A DNA stretch of 45,015 nucleotides from Rubneribacter badeniensis. Lineage in GTDB: Bacteria; Actinomycetota; Coriobacteriia; Coriobacteriales; Eggerthellaceae. The translations under genes and the position numbers were made by a program. The notes under the pieces were generated by a model. The model had not been told where the DNA came from. It saw only the letters and a list, made by a program, of their open reading frames with translations, and did no database searches. Of the stretch, positions 8,611 through 16,119 are shown piece by piece (the first letter of the stretch is position 1; each line of letters opens with the position of its first letter). Location of the stretch: positions 1 through 45,015 of the forward strand of contig NZ_PPEL01000013.1 in assembly GCF_002899695.1 (NCBI RefSeq), in the 5' to 3' direction.

Positions 8611-8773
8611 CGCTGGGTTATCGAAAGGGAAGCGGCACGCGAAATGCGAGGAGCGGCGCTGCATGCGCCGGAGGAGCCTCGTCGCGCGCCGCTTCCGTGC
8701 ATCTGAACGCACGCATGGCGCTGGGGGTGCGGCTCCGAACCGCGAAGCGCGCCGTGCCGTACGGGAGAAGGAC

Positions 8774-9763
8774 ATGGCAAGCACACTCATCACCACGGGA
8801 GAGCTCACCGGCGTGCGCGTCGTGGGTGGAAAAAGCGGGCAGAAGCGCATCGGGAAGGTGCGTCATTTCGTGTTCCATCCGAAGGAGAAGCGCTGCGTCG
8901 GCTTCATCGTGAAGCGCCCCGACTTTCTGTGGATGTTTCGCCGCAAGGACAAGTTCGTGTCGATCGAGGGATACGACTTGGTGGACGGTCGCGTGGCGAT
9001 TCGCGACGTTTCCGAAGCCACCGACCGGGCCGCATGCAAGGCGCTCGGCGTCAACTGGGACGACTGCGTGCTGTGGGTGGGGCTTCCCGTCATGACCGAG
9101 GACGGCCAGTCCTTCGGCGTGGTGGGCGACGTCGCTTTCAACCGGCGCACGGGCGCGGTGGAGTCCTTCGACACTGATGCAGGTGCCACGGCCAACGCCC
9201 TTTTGGGCACACGCACGATTCCGGCCGATCTCATCAAGGGGTTTCGGCGCGGCATGGGCGCGGCGGTGGCTCCAACGGGGCAGGAAGGCGTGCAGACCGA
9301 CGAGGTGACGTTGGGGGCCATCCTCGTGTCCGACGAGGTCAAAGCGCTCGCGACCGAAGGCGGCGTGGCCGAGAAGGCCGGAGCCGCCACGGCGGTGACC
9401 GTCGACAAGGTGCGCACGACCGTGGACAAGGCCAAGCCCGTCGCCAGCGAGATGGCTCGGAAAACCGGCGAGGTGGTGAACAAGGGTGCCTACGCCACCG
9501 GCAAGCAGATCGCCGCGACGAAGGGCATGTTCTCCAGCTTCAAGGAGGAGTACGACAAGGCGCGCGGCCCCAAGCCTGCGAAGGGCGGTCGGGCCATCGA
9601 GAAGGCAGACGATGCGTCGAAGGGCGTCGCGAAGCCTGCGTCGAAGCCCGCTGCGAAAGCGTCGACGACTGCCAAGAAACCCGCCGCCAAGAAGCCCGCT
9701 CCGAAGAAGAACATGTTCGCTGCATTCAAGGAAGAGTACGACAAGGCCCGCCACGATGACTGA
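8774..9763 (+). CDS. PRC-barrel domain protein with Lys/Ala-rich tail
   Basis: The protein has 329 residues. Residues 1-75 form a PRC-barrel-like unit (GELTGVRVVGG...KRIGKVRHFVF...CVGFIVKR) and residues 95-190 a second (LWVGLPVMTEDGQSFGVVGDV). PRC barrels are small beta barrels that mediate protein or RNA contacts. The C-terminal half is helical and then Lys/Ala/Pro-rich like histone tails, with the segment MFSSFKEEYDKAR repeated as MFAAFKEEYDKAR at the extreme end. GGGAGAAGG precedes ATG 8774. The stop overlaps the next start by eight bases, so the two are translationally coupled. Confidence 0.8.
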   Translation: MASTLITTGELTGVRVVGGKSGQKRIGKVRHFVFHPKEKRCVGFIVKRPDFLWMFRRKDKFVSIEGYDLVDGRVAIRDVSEATDRAACKALGVNWDDCVLWVGLPVMTEDGQSFGVVGDVAFNRRTGAVESFDTDAGATANALLGTRTIPADLIKGFRRGMGAAVAPTGQEGVQTDEVTLGAILVSDEVKALATEGGVAEKAGAATAVTVDKVRTTVDKAKPVASEMARKTGEVVNKGAYATGKQIAATKGMFSSFKEEYDKARGPKPAKGGRAIEKADDASKGVAKPASKPAAKASTTAKKPAAKKPAPKKNMFAAFKEEYDKARHDD

Positions 9764-10559
9764 CAAATTCGACACCGGAAAACTCAAGGCCCGTGCCGAG
9801 GAGCGTCGGGAGGCGTTGCATGAGAAGGCCGAGCAGGAAGTGACCGTGCGCGGGCACGCGATGGAGAAGGGCGACATCTTCAAGTTCGCCGGCCTCATCG
9901 CGTTCTTCGCGATCATGGTGCTCATCTGCGTTTTGCTGTGGCCGTATTTCCACGACCTGTTCGAGCCCGGCGGCATCGACCGCATCATCGCCGACGTGCG
10001 GGGCGCAGGGCCGGTTGGGTTCCTCATCCTTTTGGGGTTGCAGTTCCTGCAGATCGTGGTCGCGTTCATTCCCGGCGAGGTCGTGCAGGTGGCGGCGGGC
10101 ATGCTGTACGGTCCGTGGGTCGGCGCGCTCGTCATCTTCGTAGGATGCGTGCTTTCGAGCGCATTCATCTTCGCGCTCGTGCACAGGCTGGGTGCGCCGT
10201 TCGTGCAGAGCATGGTGCCCACGCGCTACCTCGAGAAGTTCCGGCGATTCGAGGCGTCGGGCAAGCTCAACATCACGGTGTTCATCCTGTTTCTCATTCC
10301 CGGATTGCCGAAGGACGTGTTCACCTACCTGGTGCCCCTCACCGACATGCGCATGCGCACGTTTCTGGTGCTGTCCAACGTGGGGCGCATTCCGGGCATC
10401 GTCGTCTCCACGTATGCCGCGGACGGTTTGGTGGACGGGCGCATTTGGGAGAGCATCGTCATCTTCGCTGTGGCGGCGGTGATCGCCATCCTGGGGATCG
10501 TGTTCCGCGAGCGCATCATGAGGATGCTCGACCGCTCATCGCGCCGCGACGGCAAGTGA
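9756..10559 (+). CDS. TVP38/TMEM64 (DedA-superfamily) membrane protein
   Basis: The protein has 267 residues. After a charged 45-residue cytoplasmic N-terminus there are about six membrane segments. The SNARE-associated/VTT signature is clear: VVAFIPGEVVQVAAGMLYG, then GALVIFVGCVLSSAFIFAL, then FLIPGLPKDVFTYLVPLT. Family members act in lipid scrambling or transport across the cytoplasmic membrane and affect envelope homeostasis. The start ATG 9756 overlaps the end of the PRC-barrel gene, suggesting joint expression with it and with the YtxH gene. Confidence 0.88.
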   Translation: MTDKFDTGKLKARAEERREALHEKAEQEVTVRGHAMEKGDIFKFAGLIAFFAIMVLICVLLWPYFHDLFEPGGIDRIIADVRGAGPVGFLILLGLQFLQIVVAFIPGEVVQVAAGMLYGPWVGALVIFVGCVLSSAFIFALVHRLGAPFVQSMVPTRYLEKFRRFEASGKLNITVFILFLIPGLPKDVFTYLVPLTDMRMRTFLVLSNVGRIPGIVVSTYAADGLVDGRIWESIVIFAVAAVIAILGIVFRERIMRMLDRSSRRDGK

Positions 10560-10937
10560 CGGCGGGTGTCGTCGGGGCGCAGGTGCGCGGGTGTCGGTGC
10601 GGAGCGGGGCGGTGCAGGGCGCGAGTGCGCGCGTGATGGGATGGATTTGCAACGCGGCGTGAACCCCCCCCCCTCATTGGGGTGCGGGTGCGTGTGCGAA
10701 GGCGTGGAACGGGACGCGAGTACGGGGCGAGACTCGACGGCAGGCGCGGTGGATGCGCCGCGTGCGGCAGAGGCGGGGCGCGACGGCGGGGGCGATGTGC
10801 GCGGCTGGTGTTCCGCCCTTAAGAATCGATGACATCCTTAACGGTATCGTGACGGAATCGGCGAGTCGGCCTTGTCGGGCACTACCATGACGCTCAAGGA
10901 ATGCCGAAGGTGAAGCGAAGATTGAGAGAGGTCCCTT
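10560..10937. other. Intergenic region with a 10-C tract
   Basis: No credible gene. A run of ten C lies at 10664-10673, about 265 bases before the TM2 gene start. The last 110 bases are less GC-rich and should hold the TM2 promoter. GAGAGAGG just before 10938 is its ribosome binding site. Confidence 0.5.
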
Positions 10938-12008
10938 ATGGCTACGAACGAACCCTTGAGCAGCGCGGCAGACGAAGTTGCCGCCGCTGAAGCCGAGTTG
11001 AAGGCCGCCCAAGAGCGCTTGGCGGCTGCCAAGGCGAGGATGGCCGCAGAGTCTGCCGAGGATGCGGCGGCAGATGACCGTGGTGATGAGCGCGACGATG
11101 CGGCCCATGACGAGCGCTCTGGCGACGAGTTGGGCGGCGGGAGTGCGGATACCGAGGCGACCGCGGTTGCCGTCGCCGAAGCCGACGCTTCCGAGGCACC
11201 TGGGATGGCTGAGAGCTCCGGCGCTGCCGCGTCCGAGGCTGCCGATGTCTCCGATGATTCCGATGATTCCGATGCCGCCGGCGCTGCCGGCGCAGAGGCG
11301 CCCAACCCCGGCGTTGCGGCTGTTCGCACGACTGAGGACATCGCGGAGCCTTCCAGCGCGGGTGATGTGCCGAGTGCTGTTGGCCCTGAGGGCGCTTCCT
11401 GCGTTCCGACCCCTCCGGCACCTGTCGATGCCTCTTCAAGTTCGAATGCCCCTCGACAGGAGCCTTCTGCGACGGTTGGCGAACCCGATTGGGTCCCGTA
11501 CTCCACGGCGCAGATACCCACGCCTCCTTCGTACGGTTCTCCCGTGCGGCATCCGGGCGATGCCGTCTTCCACCAGCCGCCAGCACCGGCAGGGTACGGG
11601 TATGCACCGCCGCAGCCCCAGTATCAGGCGCAACCTCAGCCTTCGGCTCAGCAGCCGCCGCATGCCGGCCCCGGCGCGGTTCCTCCGCAGCAGCCGTATT
11701 ACGGTTACGCTCAGCAACCCTATTACCAACAACCCTACGCTCAGCCGGTGGTCAGCACGAAAGACCATGTCGCCGCAGGGCTGTTGGCCATCTTCCTGGG
11801 ACCGTTGGGCATCCATAAGTTCTATTTGGGCTACAACACGGCTGGATTCATCATGCTTGCCGTGTCCATTGTGGGAGGGCTTCTCACGCTCTCGTTGGCG
11901 ATGTGGGTGATCTGGGTCATCTCCATCATCGAGGGCATTTTGTACTTGACGAAGTCGCAGACCGAGTTCGAGCAGATGTACGTGCTGAACAAGCGCGAGT
12001 GGTTCTAG
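10938..12008 (+). CDS. TM2-domain membrane protein with long disordered N-terminus
   Basis: The protein has 356 residues. It starts with a 30-residue coiled coil (AAEAELKAAQERLAAAKARM), then about 180 residues of Ala/Asp/Ser-rich sequence, then a Pro/Gln/Tyr-rich stretch with QQPYYGYAQQPYYQQPYAQP repeats. The C-terminal 100 residues are a TM2 domain: KDHVAAGLLAIFLGPLGIHK, FYLGYNTAGFIM, and a second helix ending WVISIIEGILYL. TM2 proteins are two-helix membrane proteins whose role in bacteria is mostly unknown. Copy C of the palindromic element follows the stop. Confidence 0.88.
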   Translation: MATNEPLSSAADEVAAAEAELKAAQERLAAAKARMAAESAEDAAADDRGDERDDAAHDERSGDELGGGSADTEATAVAVAEADASEAPGMAESSGAAASEAADVSDDSDDSDAAGAAGAEAPNPGVAAVRTTEDIAEPSSAGDVPSAVGPEGASCVPTPPAPVDASSSSNAPRQEPSATVGEPDWVPYSTAQIPTPPSYGSPVRHPGDAVFHQPPAPAGYGYAPPQPQYQAQPQPSAQQPPHAGPGAVPPQQPYYGYAQQPYYQQPYAQPVVSTKDHVAAGLLAIFLGPLGIHKFYLGYNTAGFIMLAVSIVGGLLTLSLAMWVIWVISIIEGILYLTKSQTEFEQMYVLNKREWF

Positions 12009-12050
12009 CAACCGCGCGGCAGGGCGGTGTGGCGGGGGTGCGACAGGGGT

Positions 12051-12150
12051 GTGACAGGGGGACGGGGATAATGTCACATTCCCGAGAGGCTTGCTACGTC
12101 CTATCATATCGCAGAATGTGACATTATCCCCCCCGTCACACCCCCGTCAC
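12051..12150. repeat. Dispersed palindromic element, copy C
   Basis: The left arm 12051-12080 and the right arm from 12115 share 17 perfectly complementary bases around AATGTGACATTATCCCC; the outer parts (GTGACAGGGGGACGG and CCCCGTCACACCCCCGTCAC) match less well. The spacer differs from copies A and B. It lies about 40 bases after the TM2 gene. Confidence 0.8.
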
Positions 12151-12367
12151 ATGCGCCATCGTGCTCCCGTCGCGCCGCCTCCGTGTCGCTGCGTCCCCGC
12201 CGCGCTGCACTCTCCCGTCGCATCTCCGCACTCGTTTTCCTGCTGCGCTCCCGGTCGCACTCGTCCTTCGCAGCGCTGTGACCGCGTCCCCGTCATCCCC
12301 TCCCCTCTCTCTTTCGTTGCTCCGTCGCCCGTTTTCCTGCCGCGTCTAGAAAGAAGGTCGCAGAAAA

Positions 12368-12383
12368 TGTTTCACGTGAAACA
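12368..12383. promoter_or_regulatory. parS: parS site 1 (ParB/Spo0J binding site)
   Basis: TGTTTCACGTGAAACA is the exact 16-base parS consensus bound by ParB in bacteria with chromosomal ParABS systems. The palindrome extends to 22 bases (12365-12386). It is intergenic, 285 bases before the aldolase gene. Confidence 0.9.
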
Positions 12384-12415
12384 TTTGTTCTCTTGTCGCA
12401 TGACATTGCAACAAG

Positions 12416-12431
12416 TGTTTCACGTGAAACA
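12416..12431. promoter_or_regulatory. parS: parS site 2
   Basis: A second perfect 16-base parS lies 48 bases after site 1 (start to start) in the same intergenic region. The palindrome extends one base on each side. Paired, closely spaced sites favour ParB loading here rather than chance. Confidence 0.9.
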
Positions 12432-12621
12432 CCCCTGCTCTTCGTTCGACTCGCTCCAGCCCGCCATCCGACTCGCTCACAACTCGCCCTCGGCTCGCCC
12501 TCAACGTCTCCAGCCCCCAGCCCGGCTCGCCCTCAACGCTTCTCAATCCGCTCCCAGCTCGCTTGGGGTTCCGCTCGCGGGGTTTTTCGATGGAACGAAG
12601 TGTTTCCCCGCGCTTTTTCGC

Positions 12622-12627
12622 TAGAAT
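12622..12627 (+). promoter_or_regulatory. Possible -10 box (TAGAAT) for the aldolase gene
   Basis: TAGAAT lies 41 bases before ATG 12668. The same box and spacing appear before pgi (33236). No clear -35. Confidence 0.45.
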
Positions 12628-12667
12628 GACCGTATCGCTCAGGCGCTGATCCCATAAGGAGGAAATC

Positions 12668-13612
12668 ATGCCCAAAATCACTCGTGACCAGGTGCGCGTT
12701 CCCGTTGACGTCATGCCTGAATCCCGTGACGAGTACATCGAGAACTACCTGAAGGCCACGCGCGGCACGGGCCGCCTCATGCTGTTCGCGTGCGACCAGA
12801 AGATCGAGCACCTCAACAAGGACTTCTACGGCGAGGGCATCGACATCGCCGATGTCGAGCCGGAGCATCTGTTCAAGATCGGCAGCCAGGGCGTGTGCGG
12901 CGTTCTGGCCGGTCAGCGCGGCCTCATCGCGCAGTACGCCGCCGACTACCCCGAGATCAACTACCTCGTGAAGATGAACTCCAAGACGAACCTCGTGAAG
13001 ACGAGCCAGGACGACCCCTACTCGCCGCAGCTGCACGACCTCGACGCCGTGCTGGCCATGCGCGAGGCGGGCGTGAACATCGTGGGCCTGGGCTACACCA
13101 TCTACCTGGGCAGCGAGTACGAATCCACCATGATGGCCGAAGCCGGCCAGCTCATCGCGCAGGCGCACGCGAACGGCCTGCTGGTGGTGCTGTGGATCTA
13201 TCCGCGCGGCAAGGCCGTCACGGCCGAGAAGGACCCTGACCTCATCGCGGGCGCGGCGGGCGTGGCTTTGTGCCTCGGTGCCGACTTCGTGAAGGTGAAC
13301 CCGCCGAAGCCCGAGGGCGACGACACCCGCACCCCGGCCGAAGCCCTGAGCATCGCCTCGAAGGCCGCGGGTCGCACGGGCCTTGTGTGCGCCGGCGGCT
13401 CCACGGTAGATGCCGAGACGTTCCTCACGCAGCTGCACGACCAGATCCACATCGGCGGCGCGTGCGGCAACGCCACCGGTCGCAACATCCACCAGCGCTC
13501 GCTGGACGAGGCCGTGCGCCTCACGAAGGCCATCAGCGCCATCACGCTGGCCGACTACTCCGTGGCCGACGCGCTGGCCGTGTTCAACGGCGAGAAGGAC
13601 TTCGCGCTGTAA
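12668..13612 (+). CDS. Class I fructose-bisphosphate aldolase, DhnA/DeoC-LacD type
   Basis: The protein has 314 residues. It is a Schiff-base aldolase of the archaeal-type/DhnA group, a TIM barrel that should split fructose 1,6-bisphosphate or a related sugar phosphate. Visible are the opening LMLFACDQKIEHLNKDFYG (phosphate and active-site Asp/Lys region), LLVVLWIYPRGKAV, ADFVKVNPPKPEG with the probable catalytic Lys, and the phosphate-binding AGGSTVDAETF and GGACGNATGRNIHQR. AAGGAGG precedes the start. A strong terminator follows. The substrate is inferred from family only; other DhnA-type aldol reactions are possible. Confidence 0.85.
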   Translation: MPKITRDQVRVPVDVMPESRDEYIENYLKATRGTGRLMLFACDQKIEHLNKDFYGEGIDIADVEPEHLFKIGSQGVCGVLAGQRGLIAQYAADYPEINYLVKMNSKTNLVKTSQDDPYSPQLHDLDAVLAMREAGVNIVGLGYTIYLGSEYESTMMAEAGQLIAQAHANGLLVVLWIYPRGKAVTAEKDPDLIAGAAGVALCLGADFVKVNPPKPEGDDTRTPAEALSIASKAAGRTGLVCAGGSTVDAETFLTQLHDQIHIGGACGNATGRNIHQRSLDEAVRLTKAISAITLADYSVADALAVFNGEKDFAL

Positions 13613-13684
13613 GCCGCGCACTCGACGCACTCGGCGAGTTGCAAGATACGCCGGCTCCCGCGTTCCCCCGGTGTTGCTTTCGGT

Positions 13685-13718
13685 GCCCCCTCCGCACAGC
13701 GCGGAGGGGGCGCTTTTT
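13685..13718 (+). terminator. Rho-independent terminator of the aldolase gene
   Basis: A perfect 11-bp stem, GCCCCCTCCGC / GCGGAGGGGGC, with the loop ACAGC is followed by GC and five T. Confidence 0.9.
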
Positions 13719-13800
13719 CGTTGATGCGCAGATAGCGACTGCCATTGTCGGCGCCAGTCGGTGGTCGGCGGGGCGGGGGTGAGGGGCGGTCAAGCGGTTT

Positions 13801-13870
13801 GGGAGGATTCTCAACCTCTTTGAGAATTCTCCCAATACGAGCCTGTTTTCTCAACTTATTTGAGAAAACA
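13801..13870. promoter_or_regulatory. Twin inverted repeats sharing TTCTCAA-N5-TTGAGAA
   Basis: Repeat 1 (13801-13833) has 14-base arms, GGGAGGATTCTCAA and TTGAGAATTCTCCC, complementary at 13 positions. Repeat 2 (13844-13870) has perfect 11-base arms, TGTTTTCTCAA and TTGAGAAAACA. Both have a 5-base centre and the same TTCTCAA/TTGAGAA core, 43 bases apart. Two spaced copies of one dyad look like operators or a mobile palindrome. They directly abut the DUF4143 remnant. Confidence 0.6.
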
Positions 13871-14246
13871 TGCCATAGGAAAACGCTACATGGTGGATGC
13901 GGGATTGCGCAACGCGTTTCTTGGGAAGCGGCCGAGCGATGTGGGGCACGTGCTCGAAAACGCGGTGTTCATGGAGTTGCTGCGCCGCGGTTTCAAAGTG
14001 ACCGCGGGTAAGATCGACAAGAAGGAAATCGACTTCGTTGCCGTCGGCCATACTGATCGAGTGTACGTGCAAGTGTGTCGCACGCTTGCTGATGAGAGGG
14101 TCGAACAGCGCGAATTCTCGCCCTTGCTTGCCGTCGCGGACGCCTATCCGAAATTCGTTTTGAGCATGGATCGAATCGACTACTCTCGCGAGGGCATGCA
14201 TCACCTGAACATCGTCGATTTCCTGATGGGCGCTTCTTTGTCTTAG
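13860..14246 (+). pseudogene. Remnant of an AAA ATPase: C-terminal DUF4143 domain only
   Basis: The frame encodes 128 residues. From YMVDAGLRNAFLG through VGHVLENAVFMELLRRGF, GKIDKKEIDFVAV and VYVQVCRTL to the end it follows the DUF4143 domain that normally ends a 380-450-residue P-loop ATPase (AAA_14 type). The ATPase module with Walker motifs and the middle winged-helix part are missing. The only start is a TTG that lies inside the right half of an inverted repeat, with no ribosome binding site. A deletion probably joined the upstream repeat region to the tail of the gene. It is more likely a relic than a working protein, though a short product cannot be excluded. Confidence 0.75.
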
Positions 14247-14438
14247 AACGGCGACTTTTTGAAGCGAAATCATGGTGGGATTTCGGGCGGCGACGGTCTG
14301 CTTAAGGGCGCTTTTCAGCTTGCAGAGCCTTGTTGCATTTCGCGTGAAGCATCAAGAGGGATTCGGTTCCTGTCTGAGATATCGGCAGACGCTATGTTGG
14401 GCAAGTCAAGGGGCACGTCAACTGCGCCGGGGGGATGC

Positions 14439-15911
14439 TCACCCGCTTCGCATCTCGTTGGTCAGTTCGATGATCTCCTGCTTGCTGTGGACGTCGAGCG
14501 CGGCGTAGATCTTCTTCGCATGGGTGCGCACGGTGTTCTCGGACACGAACAGCTTCTTCGCGATGGCGCGGACGTCGTAGCCGTGCGCCAGCAGCACGAG
14601 CACCTCGGTTTGCCGCTGGGACAGTTGATGCTCTGCAGCCAAGTGCTGGCAGCTCTGTTCGATGGGGTCGATCGGCCCAGGTGCGCCCGCCTTTCCGCTT
14701 CCATCTTCGGCCCGTCGATGGCCGCCGTTCGCCGCGCTCGGCTCGTTCGTACTTGCTCTGTCCGTCGCGTCCGGTGCGCGCGCGACGAAGAACATGACGA
14801 TGGAGCATCCGTACAGCAGGGCCGCCACCGCCACCGCAGTGGTCGTTTCTTGCACAAGCAGCTGTTCGCGCGCGGCCTCCATCGCGAAGTTGCTCAGCCG
14901 GTTGGCACCGTAGAACAATCCGGCGAACAGACCGTACACCGCGGTCAGCCCCAGATTCCGCTCCGTGCTCACCTCGATGCTCTCGATCATGACGATCATC
15001 GAGAACACCACGAACGCGATGCCGCTCACGTAGGGGACGACGATGCGCAGCGGCGGGTCGAGGACGAGAAACAGCAGCAGGGCCGTTGCGATGATGGGGA
15101 ACAGCACGGTGAACGCCCCGATGAGCGTTGTCTTCCGCTTCATCCCGAGCCAGACGATGCCCAGAACGAGCGCGGCGATGATGTTCTCGGAATGCACCAT
15201 GAGCGACTGCTCGACGAAGGACATGCCAGCCATCGACCCCTCCGACACCGTGGCGATGACCGGCGTGGCGAGCCCGATCATGGCGCAGCAGAGCAAGGGC
15301 CTCCAAAACGAGGACGCCAGCGCGCTCGGCGAAACGGTGCGGGTCGGCACCTCCGCTCGGCCCTCGCGGCGGGCGATCCGCTCGTGGCCGAGCAGCGCCG
15401 CCACGTTGAGCGTGGCGAGCGCGGCGATGGTCAGCGCGATGGTGGACGCATCCAGCGTGAAGAACGCCAGGTACGGCACAGCCGACAGCACCGACCCCAG
15501 CACGATCTCCACCTTCGCCATGTCCGGCCCGTCGGCGAACAACGCGCGCGCCCAGCAGAAGAAGCAGCAGGTGGTTCCAACGCCCATGCAGGTGCCGGCT
15601 GCGACAAGCACGGCGGGGTTCTGCAGGAGCGTCGACAGGCACATCAGCGCCACGGCGGCGCTCAGAAGCGCGATCGCCGCGACGAGGGGGCTTCGACCGA
15701 ACAGGCGCGGTGCACGGTACGCCCCTGCGAAAAACACGGCGAACGCTGCCACGTTGCTCAGCGACAGCGGTGTGTTCCAAAGGAGCTGGGCGTGCTCTCC
15801 GAGCGTCGTTTCGGGCAAGAGGGCGAACCCCCAGAGCGAGAACGAGTTGAGCGCCAGGAAGCACGCGAAGCCCGTGGCCGAAAGCAGGATATGCGCGATG
15901 GTTTTCTGCAT
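14439..15911 (-). CDS. Membrane-embedded LuxR-family transcriptional regulator (pair 1)
   Basis: The protein has 490 residues from ATG 15911, preceded by AAGGAGGG. About twelve hydrophobic helices fill residues 1-395 (for example IAHILLSATGFACFLALNSF and MVHSENIIAALVLGIVWLG). A 40-residue polar linker leads to a C-terminal LuxR/GerE helix-turn-helix (LSQRQTEVLVLLAHGY, DVRAIAKKLFVSENTVRTHA). This MFS-like sensor plus LuxR layout is characteristic of Eggerthellaceae regulators placed beside substrate-specific reductases. It is transcribed away from the flavoprotein gene across a 208-base gap and probably controls it in response to a small molecule sensed in the membrane; the ligand is unknown. 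Confidence 0.9.
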   Translation of the reverse strand: MQKTIAHILLSATGFACFLALNSFSLWGFALLPETTLGEHAQLLWNTPLSLSNVAAFAVFFAGAYRAPRLFGRSPLVAAIALLSAAVALMCLSTLLQNPAVLVAAGTCMGVGTTCCFFCWARALFADGPDMAKVEIVLGSVLSAVPYLAFFTLDASTIALTIAALATLNVAALLGHERIARREGRAEVPTRTVSPSALASSFWRPLLCCAMIGLATPVIATVSEGSMAGMSFVEQSLMVHSENIIAALVLGIVWLGMKRKTTLIGAFTVLFPIIATALLLFLVLDPPLRIVVPYVSGIAFVVFSMIVMIESIEVSTERNLGLTAVYGLFAGLFYGANRLSNFAMEAAREQLLVQETTTAVAVAALLYGCSIVMFFVARAPDATDRASTNEPSAANGGHRRAEDGSGKAGAPGPIDPIEQSCQHLAAEHQLSQRQTEVLVLLAHGYDVRAIAKKLFVSENTVRTHAKKIYAALDVHSKQEIIELTNEMRSG

Positions 15912-16004
15912 GGAACCCTCCTTGCGGCATTGTACCCGATGTGGTTGCTTGAAACGACGGCTTGCATGTTGAAGAAACCGGCCGAACTGCGATTTCCCTT
16001 TGAA

Positions 16005-16023
16005 TTCACCCAACTTATGTGAA
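16005..16023. promoter_or_regulatory. Possible operator dyad in the divergent region
   Basis: TTCAC and GTGAA, nine bases apart, lie midway between the LuxR regulator and flavoprotein starts. LuxR-type proteins bind dyads, but the arms are only five bases, so this is weak. Confidence 0.2.
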
Positions 16024-16119
16024 GGTTTGACGGCCAAACGCTCATCGCGGGTGAGCGCGGGAGGCGTTGCGACGTGTTAGATTCGAGCGGTAGTTTCATC
16101 CGAAGTAAGGAGGGAAAGC

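Noticed and set aside
12009-12667. Replication origin (dnaA boxes) near the paired parS sites
   Set aside because: No TTATCCACA-type boxes and no dnaA/dnaN genes are visible; parS alone marks only the origin-proximal region.
14336-14351. Sixth parS (CATTTCGCGTGAAGCA)
   Set aside because: Only 12 of 16 bases match, including changes in the central CACGTG, so ParB binding is unlikely.
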